From assembly GCF_009905375.1 (NCBI RefSeq), contig NC_133652.1, forward strand, positions 20,781,262 through 20,845,261: DNA of 64,000 bases. Reading direction: 5' to 3'. Origin of the DNA: Apium graveolens (lineage: Eukaryota; Streptophyta; Magnoliopsida; Apiales; Apiaceae). The translations under genes were made by a program, and so were the position numbers. Position 1 is the first letter of the stretch. Every line of letters begins with the position of its first letter. The notes beneath the pieces were generated by a model, which did not search any database, was not told the DNA's origin, and saw nothing but the letters and a program-made list of their open reading frames with translations. Positions 1 to 9,172 of the stretch are shown here, piece by piece.

Positions 1-493
1 AAACACATTTCCTATCACCCAAATATATCACATATATTAGGAAATATATTTTAAGTATTTATACAAGTCAAAACTTTGGTCAAAAGATCCATCTCCTTTA
101 ATTCAAGACCAATGGTATTTTTACTCGGAAGAAAGGCTGACAGAACAGTTCCAATTTTTGATAAAATACTTCCACATGCTAGAATGACTTTAAATTTGGT
201 ATGGATCATTTAAATGGTATTTTCTAAGTATGGTAAAAATTTCGTAGCTTTCAGAGATTTTTTGTCCTGGCACAAAAATCGAGGCAGTTGGTCCCACAGT
301 TGACCAAGTTTGACCTAGCTACCATTGACTAAAGTTGACCAAAAATTGCAGGATATAATTTTATATTATTTAAGTAATTATCATATTTTTTATGGTATTT
401 ATTTAAGAGTTTTTGGGTGGTCATAATTAATGGTTCTTAATCCTTAATTAAAGTAATTAAGGAATGATTAAAAGAAAATGAAAATATATATTT

Positions 494-520
494 AATATAT
501 ATATATATATATATATATAT
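494..520. repeat. TA dinucleotide microsatellite
   Basis: An uninterrupted run of alternating T and A, about 13 repeat units, sits in otherwise AT-rich DNA upstream of a TATA box. It is likely polymorphic in length. Confidence 0.9.
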
Positions 521-670
521 CAGCTGAGATTTGAATGAGTACTAGCTTGTGCTTTCTTCCCACTTGCAAAAAAAACATAACCTACTTGTCATGTCATCAA
601 TCCATGTGATACACTCCATCCACCATCCATTCCTTCTCAAATCTTCACCATTCATTCCACCCAACTTCTC

Positions 671-680
671 CTATAAATAA
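671..680 (+). promoter_or_regulatory. TATA box (CTATAAATAA)
   Basis: A canonical plant TATA sequence is followed about 30 bp downstream by a C/T-rich, CA-containing stretch that would suit a transcription start and leader. No ORF follows, so it would drive a non-coding transcript or the leader RNA of an unrecognised retroelement. Confidence 0.5.
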
Positions 681-1103
681 ACCCTCACCCCAACCCTTTT
701 TCTTCAAGCTAAAGAGCCACAAATACTTGCTAACACACACTTCTTCTCAAAAACCTTCTCTCTCTTCTATATACTTACATATATACAAGGTTTTTAAAAC
801 CCAAGCTTAGCTTCACCCAACCAAGCTTTATCCCACCAAGTGAGCTCATCCACCACCATTTCCCGGCCACCCGAAGGGCTGCCCAAGTTCGGCCAATAGC
901 CAAAATCCGGCCGAACCTCCGGCGAATTTTTCCGGCGAACTTTTCCGACCGTTTGTCAAAAGTGGTCAGTTTTAGCTTCTTATTTGAGTTCTTTGTATTT
1001 AAGCTTTGTACTTAACTTCTCTAATTCATCTTAAGCTTTAATACAAGCTCTCTTATAAAGGAAGTTCTCATGGAGAATATAGATTCGAAATCGGAATTCG
1101 AAT

Positions 1104-2086
1104 AAGTACTTGATCTTCATAAAAAATCATTCCAACGAGAAGATCTAAAAAGAAAAGTACTTTATCTCCAAGGGGAGATTATATTTGACACAAGTACGAG
1201 TTAGCCAATTATTTCTTACACTTTAATTGGATCTTGGCTAACATTCATTCGTGCTCATAAAATAATTACGAAGTAAAAGTGTAATCCCTTCTATCATCTC
1301 TAGTGTTCCGGGGGATTATTACTTGTCTCATATAAACACTTCGTACTTTGTCAAATCTTAAAACGGATCGTACGAGTTAGACAATTACTTAACGCTCTTT
1401 AACTGGATCTTGTCTAACTAATAACGTACATATAAAATATTACGAAGTAAAAGTGTAATCCCTTTTATCACCTTTAGTGTTCCGGGGGATTATAGCTTGT
1501 TCCATATAAACTACTTCGTAATCATCCGTTAAAATTAAGGACGAATCAAATCCACGAGTTAGCCAATTAATTTACGCTATTTAATTGGATCTTGGCTAAC
1601 ACATATCGTGTATATAAATAATTACGAGTCAGATCGTATAAGCCCCTTCTAACATCTTTAGTGTTCTGTGGGGTTATACTACGATATCTATAAAATACTC
1701 GTAATTACTCGTCCAAACTTCGAAAGCACAATCTTAAGCCAATTAATTGTACTTATTTAACTGGATCTTGGCTAAGACTCATAAATCTTATAAACGTGCT
1801 TGAAGTTAAAAGAGTATACTTTGACCGTATAATCGTCAATATACAAGTATACCTTAAAACCTGAAGTTAATATACTTAAAGGTAAAATTACAACTCCGAG
1901 GTTGTAATTAAAGTATTCTTCGATCGATAAATACTTAATCGAAAGAAGAAGAATACTGAAGAAGTCATAAGTCATAAGTGCTTAATATAAAAAGGGACTT
2001 CTCATATTACTCCACAACTTTATTAAATCTATAAAGGAGTAATTATAAATATACTTGACCATCTTGTTGTATTTTAAGTCAAGTAT
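1104..2086 (+). repeat. Tandem hairpin array, about 180-bp units with co-varying stems
   Basis: Four units start near 1200, 1376, 1558 and 1733. Each contains a 9-bp inverted pair: GTTAGCCAA/TTGGCTAAC in units 1 and 3, GTTAGACAA/TTGTCTAAC in unit 2, and a CTTA.../...TAAG version in unit 4. Units 1 to 3 also have a second pair: TACGAAGT/ACTTCGTA at 1267-1274/1338-1345; ATTACGAAGTA/TACTTCGTAAT at 1439-1449/1512-1522; AATTACGAGT/ACTCGTAATT at 1620-1629/1697-1706. A further hairpin precedes the array (1104-1118 with 1139-1162). Four more follow: 1886-1894/1901-1909, 1912-1920/1949-1957, 2006-2013/2036-2043 and 2051-2059/2078-2086. Base changes in one arm are matched in the other, which points to selected secondary structure. 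Confidence 0.8.
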
Positions 2087-2180
2087 AACTAATTAGTTTT
2101 AATATTCTTATTTGGATATTATACTACTTGTGGGCTAGTACAGTAACATACTAGTTCAAAACAAATATTTTCCTACTTGT

Positions 2181-2877
2181 TTTGTTTCGTGGATTGTCTT
2201 GTTAGTTTTGTAGTGAGGTGAAGTGACATGAGGTGATTCTCGTTCTAAGACCCGAGTCCTAGACGTACTAACGAGGAGTTAGTAGTTTTCGCACCGTGAA
2301 GAAGAGGAAAGACCCAAGACCGGATCACTAAGATCCAAGATCGGCAAAAGCTAAGGAAGCCAAGTCCACACAAAGGCTCTACAACAACTTTGAAGAAATA
2401 GCGAGGAGTTATTGTCTAAGATAAGTTGTGTAGGTAATACATTTATTTTGAGGTGGTGACCCTTGTGTTACGCACCAAGATAAATACTTGTAAAGGGTGT
2501 AAAGGCTTCTCCGCCTATTAAAAGAGCGAGTTTATTATAAGGGAAAATCCCGAGTCCGGGAGAGGAGCTCGAGAACTGGAGTAGGAGTGAGCGAATCTAT
2601 TAGAGGTTGTGCCATCGCGAACCAGGATAAAATCACCGTGTGGTATTTTCTTTCCTTGCACTTTATCTTCCGCGCATATAAACTGCATAACCACTCGGTA
2701 AAGTTTTAAAAAGGGATAAAATATTTTTAAAATGCCACAACAATTTTTAAATTTGTAATATATAATTGAGATTATATAGGAAAATTAGTAATTTATGATT
2801 TGATATTTGGAATGTATGATTAGGTGTTAAATAATTTGTATGTCTTTAATTATACTTTTAAATAATCAGAAATTGCA
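2181..2877 (+). other. Non-coding tail of the structured region
   Basis: No ORF. The segment to about 2700 is purine-rich and relatively GC-rich. It ends in a stretch (2637-2700) that reads like the 3' end of a retroelement LTR or transcript leader: a T/C-rich run followed by TTGCACTTTATCTTCCGC. From about 2710 onward it is AT-rich with nothing recognisable. Confidence 0.35.
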
Positions 2878-3185
2878 CTTTAATAACAAGTTTTTTTGAA
2901 TTACACAACCACGAACCAAGTACAGATAATTTATTTCATACCTCCAAAGAAAAAGTGTTCACATATGCACCAAATTTGGCAGTTGGAGAACACATGTAAG
3001 GAAGACTTGAGCAGCCAGATTCTTCAAAAAATCATAAATAATAAGAGAGTTTAATGTATAATTGAAGTCATAAATAAGAAGTTTTGTAATATTACATACA
3101 TGTCACAATATGTGGGAGAGGACATTAAATTTTTGCTATAGTTTTCTACATTTCTTTCCAAATCACCTAAAATGTAGAAAATTCC
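2878..3185 (+). repeat. Diverged duplication, copy 1
   Basis: This segment aligns with 3742-4055 over about 310 bp with small indels, at perhaps three quarters identity by eye. Shared words include AAGTACAGATAATTT, CATACCTCC.AAAGAAAAAGT and CTTCCAAATCACCTAAA.TGTAGAAAATTC. Copy 1 leads into a short ORF at 3279. A fragment near 4449 repeats only the first 30 bases. The arrangement suggests duplicated 5' flanks of a small gene family, or an old repeat. Confidence 0.7.
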
Positions 3186-3278
3186 CTCATTTATAATTGA
3201 AATATATACTTTTGCTTCACTTGTTTTTTCCCAATCACATCCATTGTCTTCTCATTTTCTTTTCTTTCAAGAATATTC

Positions 3279-3533
3279 ATGGTGGTTAAGGTTGAAGTGA
3301 ATGTCTTGGGGAATTTGACGGGAGGAATAGTGATTCACGAGAGGTCTTTGGTAGTACTAAGTGAAGTAAAAGTTGTTACGGATTTTGCTTATAATAAATT
3401 TATTGAGTTTAGAACCACCTTTGCTATTTTAGATTTGTCAAATTCTTATGCATATGCCATATGGAAAGAAGTTCTCTACTACTTTCTGCTACAACATGCC
3501 TTAACAAATTATACACCCCATGACCCCGTCTGA
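3279..3533 (+). CDS. Hypothetical 84-residue ORF, possibly a gene fragment
   Basis: The ORF starts at an ATG preceded by a T/C-rich leader (about 3220-3275) and a TATA-like AATATATA near 3200, so a real 5' end is possible. The product is short, moderately hydrophobic in its second half, and has no signal peptide or motif I recognise. The duplicated segment downstream (3742-4055) is not followed by a matching ORF. It may be a truncated first exon or a chance ORF; I assign no function. Confidence 0.25.
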   Translation: MVVKVEVNVLGNLTGGIVIHERSLVVLSEVKVVTDFAYNKFIEFRTTFAILDLSNSYAYAIWKEVLYYFLLQHALTNYTPHDPV

Positions 3534-3741
3534 TTACCTGGAGACTTCATAAATGCATTTGTAAAAAATAAAGATATGGAGACTTTGTAAATTCACGCGT
3601 AAAAGAAATATTGAACTATTGAGAACCTTTAAAATTGTATCTTTAGTTATAAATCAAACTAAACGAAAATATATAAATAGTGTATACGAAATTGAATGTG
3701 TATAGTATAAAACTCTAAAATAATTAAAAATTCACCTTAGT

Positions 3742-4055
3742 AAAAAGTAATTTTTTTTGGATTAAACCACCACACACTAAGTACAGATAATTTTCTTCAT
3801 ACCTCCCAAAGAAAAAGTTATCCACAAGTGCACCAAGTTGGGAAGTAAAAGAACACATATAAGGAAGATTTGTGCAAATAGATCCTTAAAAAATAAATCA
3901 TAAATGTTAATAAAGTTTTATGAATAATTGATGCCATAAATAAGAATCTCAGTAATAGTACTTATGTGTCACGGTATGTGGGAGATGACATGAAATTTTA
4001 CTATAGAGTGCTACTTTTTCTTCCAAATCACCTAAAGTGTAGAAAATTCTATCAT
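3742..4055 (+). repeat. Diverged duplication, copy 2
   Basis: Partner of 2878-3185 at a spacing of about 865 bp, direct orientation. The similarity stops just before the position where the ORF of copy 1 begins. Confidence 0.7.
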
Positions 4056-4547
4056 TGTTAGGATTTTCAATAAATTATAATTTAAATATCTCATTCATTT
4101 TTTATAAAGTTTCAAGTTGCAACGTAAATTCATCCTGATTTTCACCGTCAGTATTAAGTTTCGGACTCATTGGACATCCATTTTCCTGTCTTTTATGTAA
4201 TAATAATTGTGAAAATCAATATCAATTTGTAGAAGAGGAAAATATGATATGTTGTAACTTGAATCACTTGATGTTGTTAAGAAATGAATGATATAATTAA
4301 AGTTTAATTTCTAAAAAACTTCAACAATTGTGGAAATGAGTTTGAGGAAGAAGATGACAACAAAAAGACTAAAATTCCATTGAAAAAGTTAACAAAGTTC
4401 GCCAAATTTGATAGTCGTACACATTATAAAAAAGATTAAAAGTTCAGTATAACAAGTAATAGTTTTTTGAACTGCACAATCTTAAGTAGCCTAACACCTT
4501 AAATACGAGTACACAAACCGCATCTCACTAATTATTTAATTAAGACA
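4056..4547. other. AT-rich intergenic DNA
   Basis: No ORF or RNA gene seen. A 30-bp piece near 4449 resembles the start of the 2878/3742 duplication. The stretch is cut at its right end by the Tekay A insertion. Confidence 0.5.
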
Positions 4548-5229
4548 CTTTTTGTAATATCCGGGATATAACGTGTAATTATTTTTACTATTAAACAATT
4601 AATATGTGTGTTTAGTATCTATTCTGTGAGTTAATTGTTAAGTGATATATGTACTTGAATATTCAAAAATAATATTAATTGAGTATTTTAATTTTTATAT
4701 GCTCAAAATAAAATATAGATAATTGTCATATCTTCCTAATTATTTTTATGTTGATTTATAGATTTATAAGAATCATATGAAATTTTTAAAATCTTTTTCC
4801 GGGTAATTAAAATCTATTTTATAAAAACGGGAACCAACCGACATCAACCGTTGTTACGTTTTTGGAACCCGAAACTCTTCCGAGAACTCCTTCCTAACCT
4901 AATTGTAATATTCCGAGCATTTTCCATGTTTCGACTTTTTCGATCCGGCGTACGGTTTGTCCTGCGCGGGTCCCGGCGCAACATTTTCGATACAATATTC
5001 GTTTCGGTAAATCAATAAAACCCGTATTTTCGATAAACGGGAGCTTTTTATTAAACTATCCCAATTATCACTTCGTAGTACGTGTAACTGGGCGCTGAGA
5101 CCAAGACCGCAGTACAAATTGTACTGATTTGGATAATTATCCCGAAAACCGATACCGTTTGGATCAGTTTTTATAAATAAACGTACCATTTTATATCCGG
5201 AATGATCCAACGGGATACTAATTTTCCGT

Positions 5230-5243
5230 AATTATAAATAGCC
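5230..5243 (+). promoter_or_regulatory. TATA-like box in the Tekay A LTR
   Basis: AATTATAAATAGCC is the best TATA match in the LTR, followed by a T-rich pyrimidine stretch. The same sequence occurs in the 3' LTR near 14357. It is the probable promoter of the genomic RNA. Confidence 0.5.
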
Positions 5244-7648
5244 TTTTTCCGTATTTTATTTCGTATTAAAATCATTTGCAGACAGATAAATATATAATTT
5301 TACAGAGAAAAATCATATATTCATAAACCTTTCTGAGAATCAAACCAACTTTTGAAGGTGTTAGTGATCTTTGTTTGAAAAGCTCGAGTACTGGATTTGA
5401 AGGTCTTGAGAAGCTCTATCAGAATCTGTAATTCATACACCTGCAGAATCAAAGGTTGAATTTCTAAAAATTTAATTATTTTCGAATTTATTTTATTAAA
5501 AATATGAATTTTTGTTCGGATGATTGTTTGTATGATTTGATGATTGTATGTTGTAGAGCTTGTTTTCCTGATGATTTTCATATGTCATACGTCTGATTTG
5601 GAGTTCAATAACATGTTCAAATTTGAGTTTGATTTTCGAATTTTAAAATTAGGGTTTATAACCCGTATGAATGTTCTTAATTGAAATTTGGGGGTTTCTT
5701 ATTCTGTGATAGATTGATGTTGTGTTATAGTGGGTTGTGTTCTCTGTGAAATTTGCAATCCAGTCGTATAAGTTTCATGAACCAACGAGGTCTGTAGAGA
5801 AGGGAGTTGTATTTTGAAGTTTTCCGATGTTCACCGGAAACTGGGAAATTTCACGGCTAAATTCCGGCCAACTCAGGGATTGTTAGGTTGTTTTGATTGC
5901 ATGGTTGTGTTCCTGGTGTTGTGTAGATGTGATCTGGAGCTTGTAGCAAGGTGAGGAAGCCGGAATCGTGTTCTCCGGCGAACCCCTGTATTTTCCGGCG
6001 ACTGACTGTAAAAATTGCAGTTGGGTCCCTGAACTTTTGAAAACGATGCAGTTTAGTCCCTGTAGTTTCCAGACTTTGCAAAAATAGGATTCCTGTTTTA
6101 AAAATGTTTAAAAATCAGATTTCTCATTTATTTTTATTATAAAAATTCGTTTTTAATTTCTAAAAATTCTAAAAATTATTATTTTAATTCCGAAAATTAT
6201 TTTTAATTCATAAATAAATCTGAATTAATTATTTAATTAATTTCAATTAATTTTTAATTGATTAATTAGTCAATTAATTCGAAAATTAATTGATTAATTG
6301 ATTTAATTAATTATTAATTGATTTTTAATTAATTATTTAATTAGATTTAATTATTAAAAATGATTTAAAAATTCTGAAAAATAGTTTCGAGCTTTAAAAT
6401 ATTATTCTAAATTATTTTCAAGGCTCGATAATTATTCTAAAATTATTTCGGAGCCAGAATTGGCCAACCGAACCCTGTTTATTAACCCGAAATTGATCCA
6501 ACGACCCGTTTTAATTCCGAAAAATGTTTTAAAAATTATTTTAAATACCAGAAAGCCTATTTATGACCCGAGACTTCTTTATAAATGATATGTCTTTGAT
6601 TACGTGATGTATTATGTGTTATACGTGACATGTTGTTTGACTATCGGTCTATATATTCGATATTTATTTGATTAGTGCGTAGATTTCAATCCGTTAATCG
6701 GATTTGGGTAAAACGAAGGGTAGATAGAAGTGTGTGTTGAATAGAATCTTGTGAGTTGATGATTAATAGATGTTTATGATATGTGAGCAGAAGAGGCAAG
6801 GCGTAGAAAAGGGAAACAGATAGTTGAGGAGTAAGACGATTGTGATTGAAAGCGAGTGCAGTGTAGTAAGCTAATACCAGGCAAGTGTTCTGAACTTTCT
6901 CGAGATATTGAAATTCTTGATAGTCTTGTTGACATTACAAGTGCTTTGAAGCACGGAAACCTAAACCCTGATTTCAGTTATTGTTCTTGAGCCATGAACC
7001 ATATTCTTTCTAAGCCATTGATTATTGTAAACCCAAACTCGAACCTTAAGTATACAACACCATTCCATAAATACATGCAAACAAAATCCCAAACACTGAA
7101 CTGAATTACTTGTACATTTAACCATTGTATCCTATGCTTTGAAAGCCCAAATCTTTGAAACCCTGAATTGTTGATTCTTTTGTATCCAATTCTTTCATTA
7201 CCCAGCAATCAAGCTTCTAAACTATTTTCAATGATCCTTACAAAGATTGAAACCCTTTTTATTGTGAAACACTCATTGTTGTTAATGGTTTTGGTTATTG
7301 TTTATTATTGCATATTCTGTTATTATGTTAGAATTGGATTGTTTTTATAAAATTATGGACCAGATTCGTGGTCAGACCATATAATGGTCAAGTTAGGCCA
7401 ATGTGTGCCTTGGATCCAGTAGTTAGAGCAATGTTGTGTGCCTTGCTCGGGGTTAGTGCGTGACTGATCAGCAGCCTAACCTTGGTTTTTTTTTAAATTG
7501 AAAGTATAATATCCAATTCTAAATCATAATCCATTGTTCACTTGATATCATAATCATAGTCACTTGATGATCATTATTCTCAGTTTTGTCATTGTGACTT
7601 GCTGAGCTAGTTAGCTCATTCGTGCGATGTTGTTTATATTCTTTCCAG

Positions 7649-7708
7649 TTAAAAAGGAACCAGTTGGTAGCGAGGATCCCCAGTCCAGCGCGAGAGCTAG
7701 GGGTTCAG
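7649..7708 (+). other. Candidate leader exon inside the Tekay A LTR
   Basis: This 60-bp segment is bounded by an acceptor-like TTCTTTCCAG and a donor-like CAG|GTTGAG. It is open in one frame but has no ATG. It starts TTAAAAAGG, at the same relative place as the Tekay B LTR exon, which starts TTAAGCAAG and does contain an ATG. An acceptor ending at 8183 upstream of the pre-gag ORF would join to it in phase 0. This is inference from splice-site patterns only. Confidence 0.35.
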
Positions 7709-7999
7709 GTTGAGGAAGCTGAGCTAGTAGGCTTCTTTTGAATAATTTAAGTTTGTAAAAGGTTGTAATAATGTTTAATACTTAGTTGATTTTGAGATAG
7801 TTGGGATTTGAACGGTTTGTAATATAGTAGTGTGTTTGGCTTGTGTGCATACTTTAACCTGTTGCGATCCGTGGTAGTTGGTAAATAGGGTCACTGCATA
7901 TATTATTATTATCTTTATTATTGTTATAAGCAGGTTATAATTAAGGTGTGTGTGTGTGGACCCCAAACTTCTGACCCGGGTTTGGAGGGCGCCACAGGT

Positions 8000-8011
8000 T
8001 GGTATCAGAGC
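8000..8011 (+). promoter_or_regulatory. Primer-binding site, tRNA-iMet type
   Basis: TGGTATCAGAGC is complementary to the 3' end of initiator tRNA-Met and lies 3 bp after the 5' LTR. It primes minus-strand DNA synthesis. Confidence 0.95.
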
Positions 8012-8192
8012 TACAGGTTATAAGTCACTGACACAAGCCTAGGTTAACGGGAATGGGTAGAGGGTTAAGATTAGAAGTAAGGCATAGGATGATAGAACGA
8101 TGAGAGGTTGAGTGCTTCGATATATCAGGTATTAGTATAGTTTGCGTATGGAACGAGATTCTTATATTGCGATATGATTTCAGATAGCAGAG

Positions 8193-8711
8193 ATGGCCGA
8201 CTCTTTTATTCCCGTATCAGCTGATCACTCAGAGCCTTCAGTAGGAGTGCCGCCTTCGGATCCACGTCCTGTTGTTCCACCAGCATTGGCTATTTTACCT
8301 CCACCGGTGTTGCAGCCCGTACCACTGCAGGCTATTCCACCTCCAGGTGTGAGGCCACCTATTAGAGGACCCCCACCAGCTGATTCAGATTCCACTGGGC
8401 ATTCAGTAGCGAGTGCCCCATTCCAGTTTACATTGCCCCCAGTTCCTTATTACCGGTATGAGGCTCTTCTGTTGGAGCGTGATTCCTTGTTGGCTCAGAT
8501 CAGAGAGTTACAGCATATCATCAGGACTACAGATATTGATCGTGGTGTGAGGGAGCTTCGAGAGGAGATTCATGTGACACGGAGGGTTCTTGAGGCTAGG
8601 CTACATGGAGCTACACTACCTGGCAGAGGCCCTGATGCACTGATGGGCTGGGCTACTGAGGTGATGGAGGACTTTGAGAGGTTGGCAGGACCAGAGTTTC
8701 CTTGGAGCTGA
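8193..8711 (+). CDS. Tekay A pre-gag ORF, proline-rich/coiled-coil protein (172 aa)
   Basis: A sense ORF lies between the primer-binding site and gag, where most chromoviruses have only leader. The first 75 residues are proline-rich (PPP and PPV repeats) and low in complexity. Residues about 90-145 are charged with heptad-like leucine/isoleucine spacing and probably form a coiled coil; the C-terminus ends in a short acidic and aromatic helix. No signal peptide or membrane segment is present. The ATG follows an acceptor-like GATATGATTTCAG ending at 8183, so it may be made from a spliced RNA. An ORF of the same position and general architecture (disordered Pro/acidic front, helical back) exists in Tekay B at 57065. 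Its function is unknown; a nucleic-acid or Gag-interacting accessory role is only a guess. Confidence 0.7.
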   Translation: MADSFIPVSADHSEPSVGVPPSDPRPVVPPALAILPPPVLQPVPLQAIPPPGVRPPIRGPPPADSDSTGHSVASAPFQFTLPPVPYYRYEALLLERDSLLAQIRELQHIIRTTDIDRGVRELREEIHVTRRVLEARLHGATLPGRGPDALMGWATEVMEDFERLAGPEFPWS

Positions 8712-9172
8712 GTGAGAGATTCAGAGATGGAGATGCTGAGTAGTGTTGTATGGTTATATAGCATGTACAGTAGTATGTAGTGTGTATCAGTAGACTTTTG
8801 AGTTGTATTTATAGACTAGCTATGCTGACTAGTGAGTAGGTTGTTGTACCCTTTTTGCTTTTATTATCGAAGCGTCTATACGCTTGTACTACCCTAAAAC
8901 TTTTGATCTATATATATATCAGTACCTTTTTCCTTTCCAGCACTGTCATTTAATTTATTGCACCTGTTTTACCTTATCTTATTTATTGCACCAGCTATAC
9001 CCTGTGATACCATGTACCCTGTTTTCCATAACTGTTTATATTCTGTAAAGAAGCACGCAATTTACTTAGTTACAACTGTTTTCAAAAAGAGATATTCCTG
9101 TTTTACAAAACTTTTCTTTTATGCAAATATTTGATTTAAAAGCTAAATAAATTGATTGATTCTTTACAGAAA
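8712..9172 (+). other. Spacer between pre-gag ORF and gag
   Basis: Non-coding and AT/pyrimidine-rich. It contains a small inverted pair near 8870-8885 (AGCG...CGCT type). It ends in TTGATTCTTTACAG (about 9156-9169), a good splice-acceptor match just before the gag ATG at 9173, so gag may also be translated from a spliced RNA. Confidence 0.4.

Larger units (their letters stand above)
1..1103 (+). other. Non-coding stretch with a promoter-like start, no ORF
   Basis: I see no convincing protein-coding gene here. The first 480 bases are AT-rich. A TA microsatellite covers about 494-520. After a TATA box at 671-680 comes a C/T-rich leader-like stretch (700-850), then GC-richer sequence around 860-950. 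The layout looks like the start of a transcription unit, or the U3/R part of an LTR. The downstream 1104-2700 region looks like a continuation of the same transcript. No partner LTR is visible in the window, so the identity of the element is open. Confidence 0.4.
4553..7996 (+). repeat. Tekay A 5' LTR (3,444 bp)
   Basis: Begins TGTAATATCC and ends GCGCCACA. A TATA-like AATTATAAATAGCC lies near 5230-5243, which would put R about 0.7 kb into the LTR and leave a leader of more than 2.7 kb. About 6130-6370 is an extremely AT-rich block of repeated TTAATT words. A strong splice-donor-like AAG|GTGAGG is present near 5950, and an acceptor-like sequence ends at 7648. Small ORFs on either strand of the LTR are reproduced in the 3' LTR and show no protein-like features. 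Confidence 0.97.

Noticed and set aside
494..520. TA repeat as an origin or matrix-attachment element
   Set aside because: A dinucleotide microsatellite is enough explanation.
1104..1780. CRISPR array
   Set aside because: Repeats are about 180 bp, diverged, palindromic in parts, and in a plant genome; no repeat-spacer pattern.
5321..7966. Several 60-86-codon ORFs in the Tekay A LTR, repeated in the 3' LTR
   Set aside because: AT-rich chance frames in LTR sequence; exact repetition reflects LTR identity, not selection.
8000..8011. tRNA-Met gene
   Set aside because: Only the 12-nt primer-binding complement is present; no cloverleaf around it. The same holds for 53151-53162 and 57779-57790.
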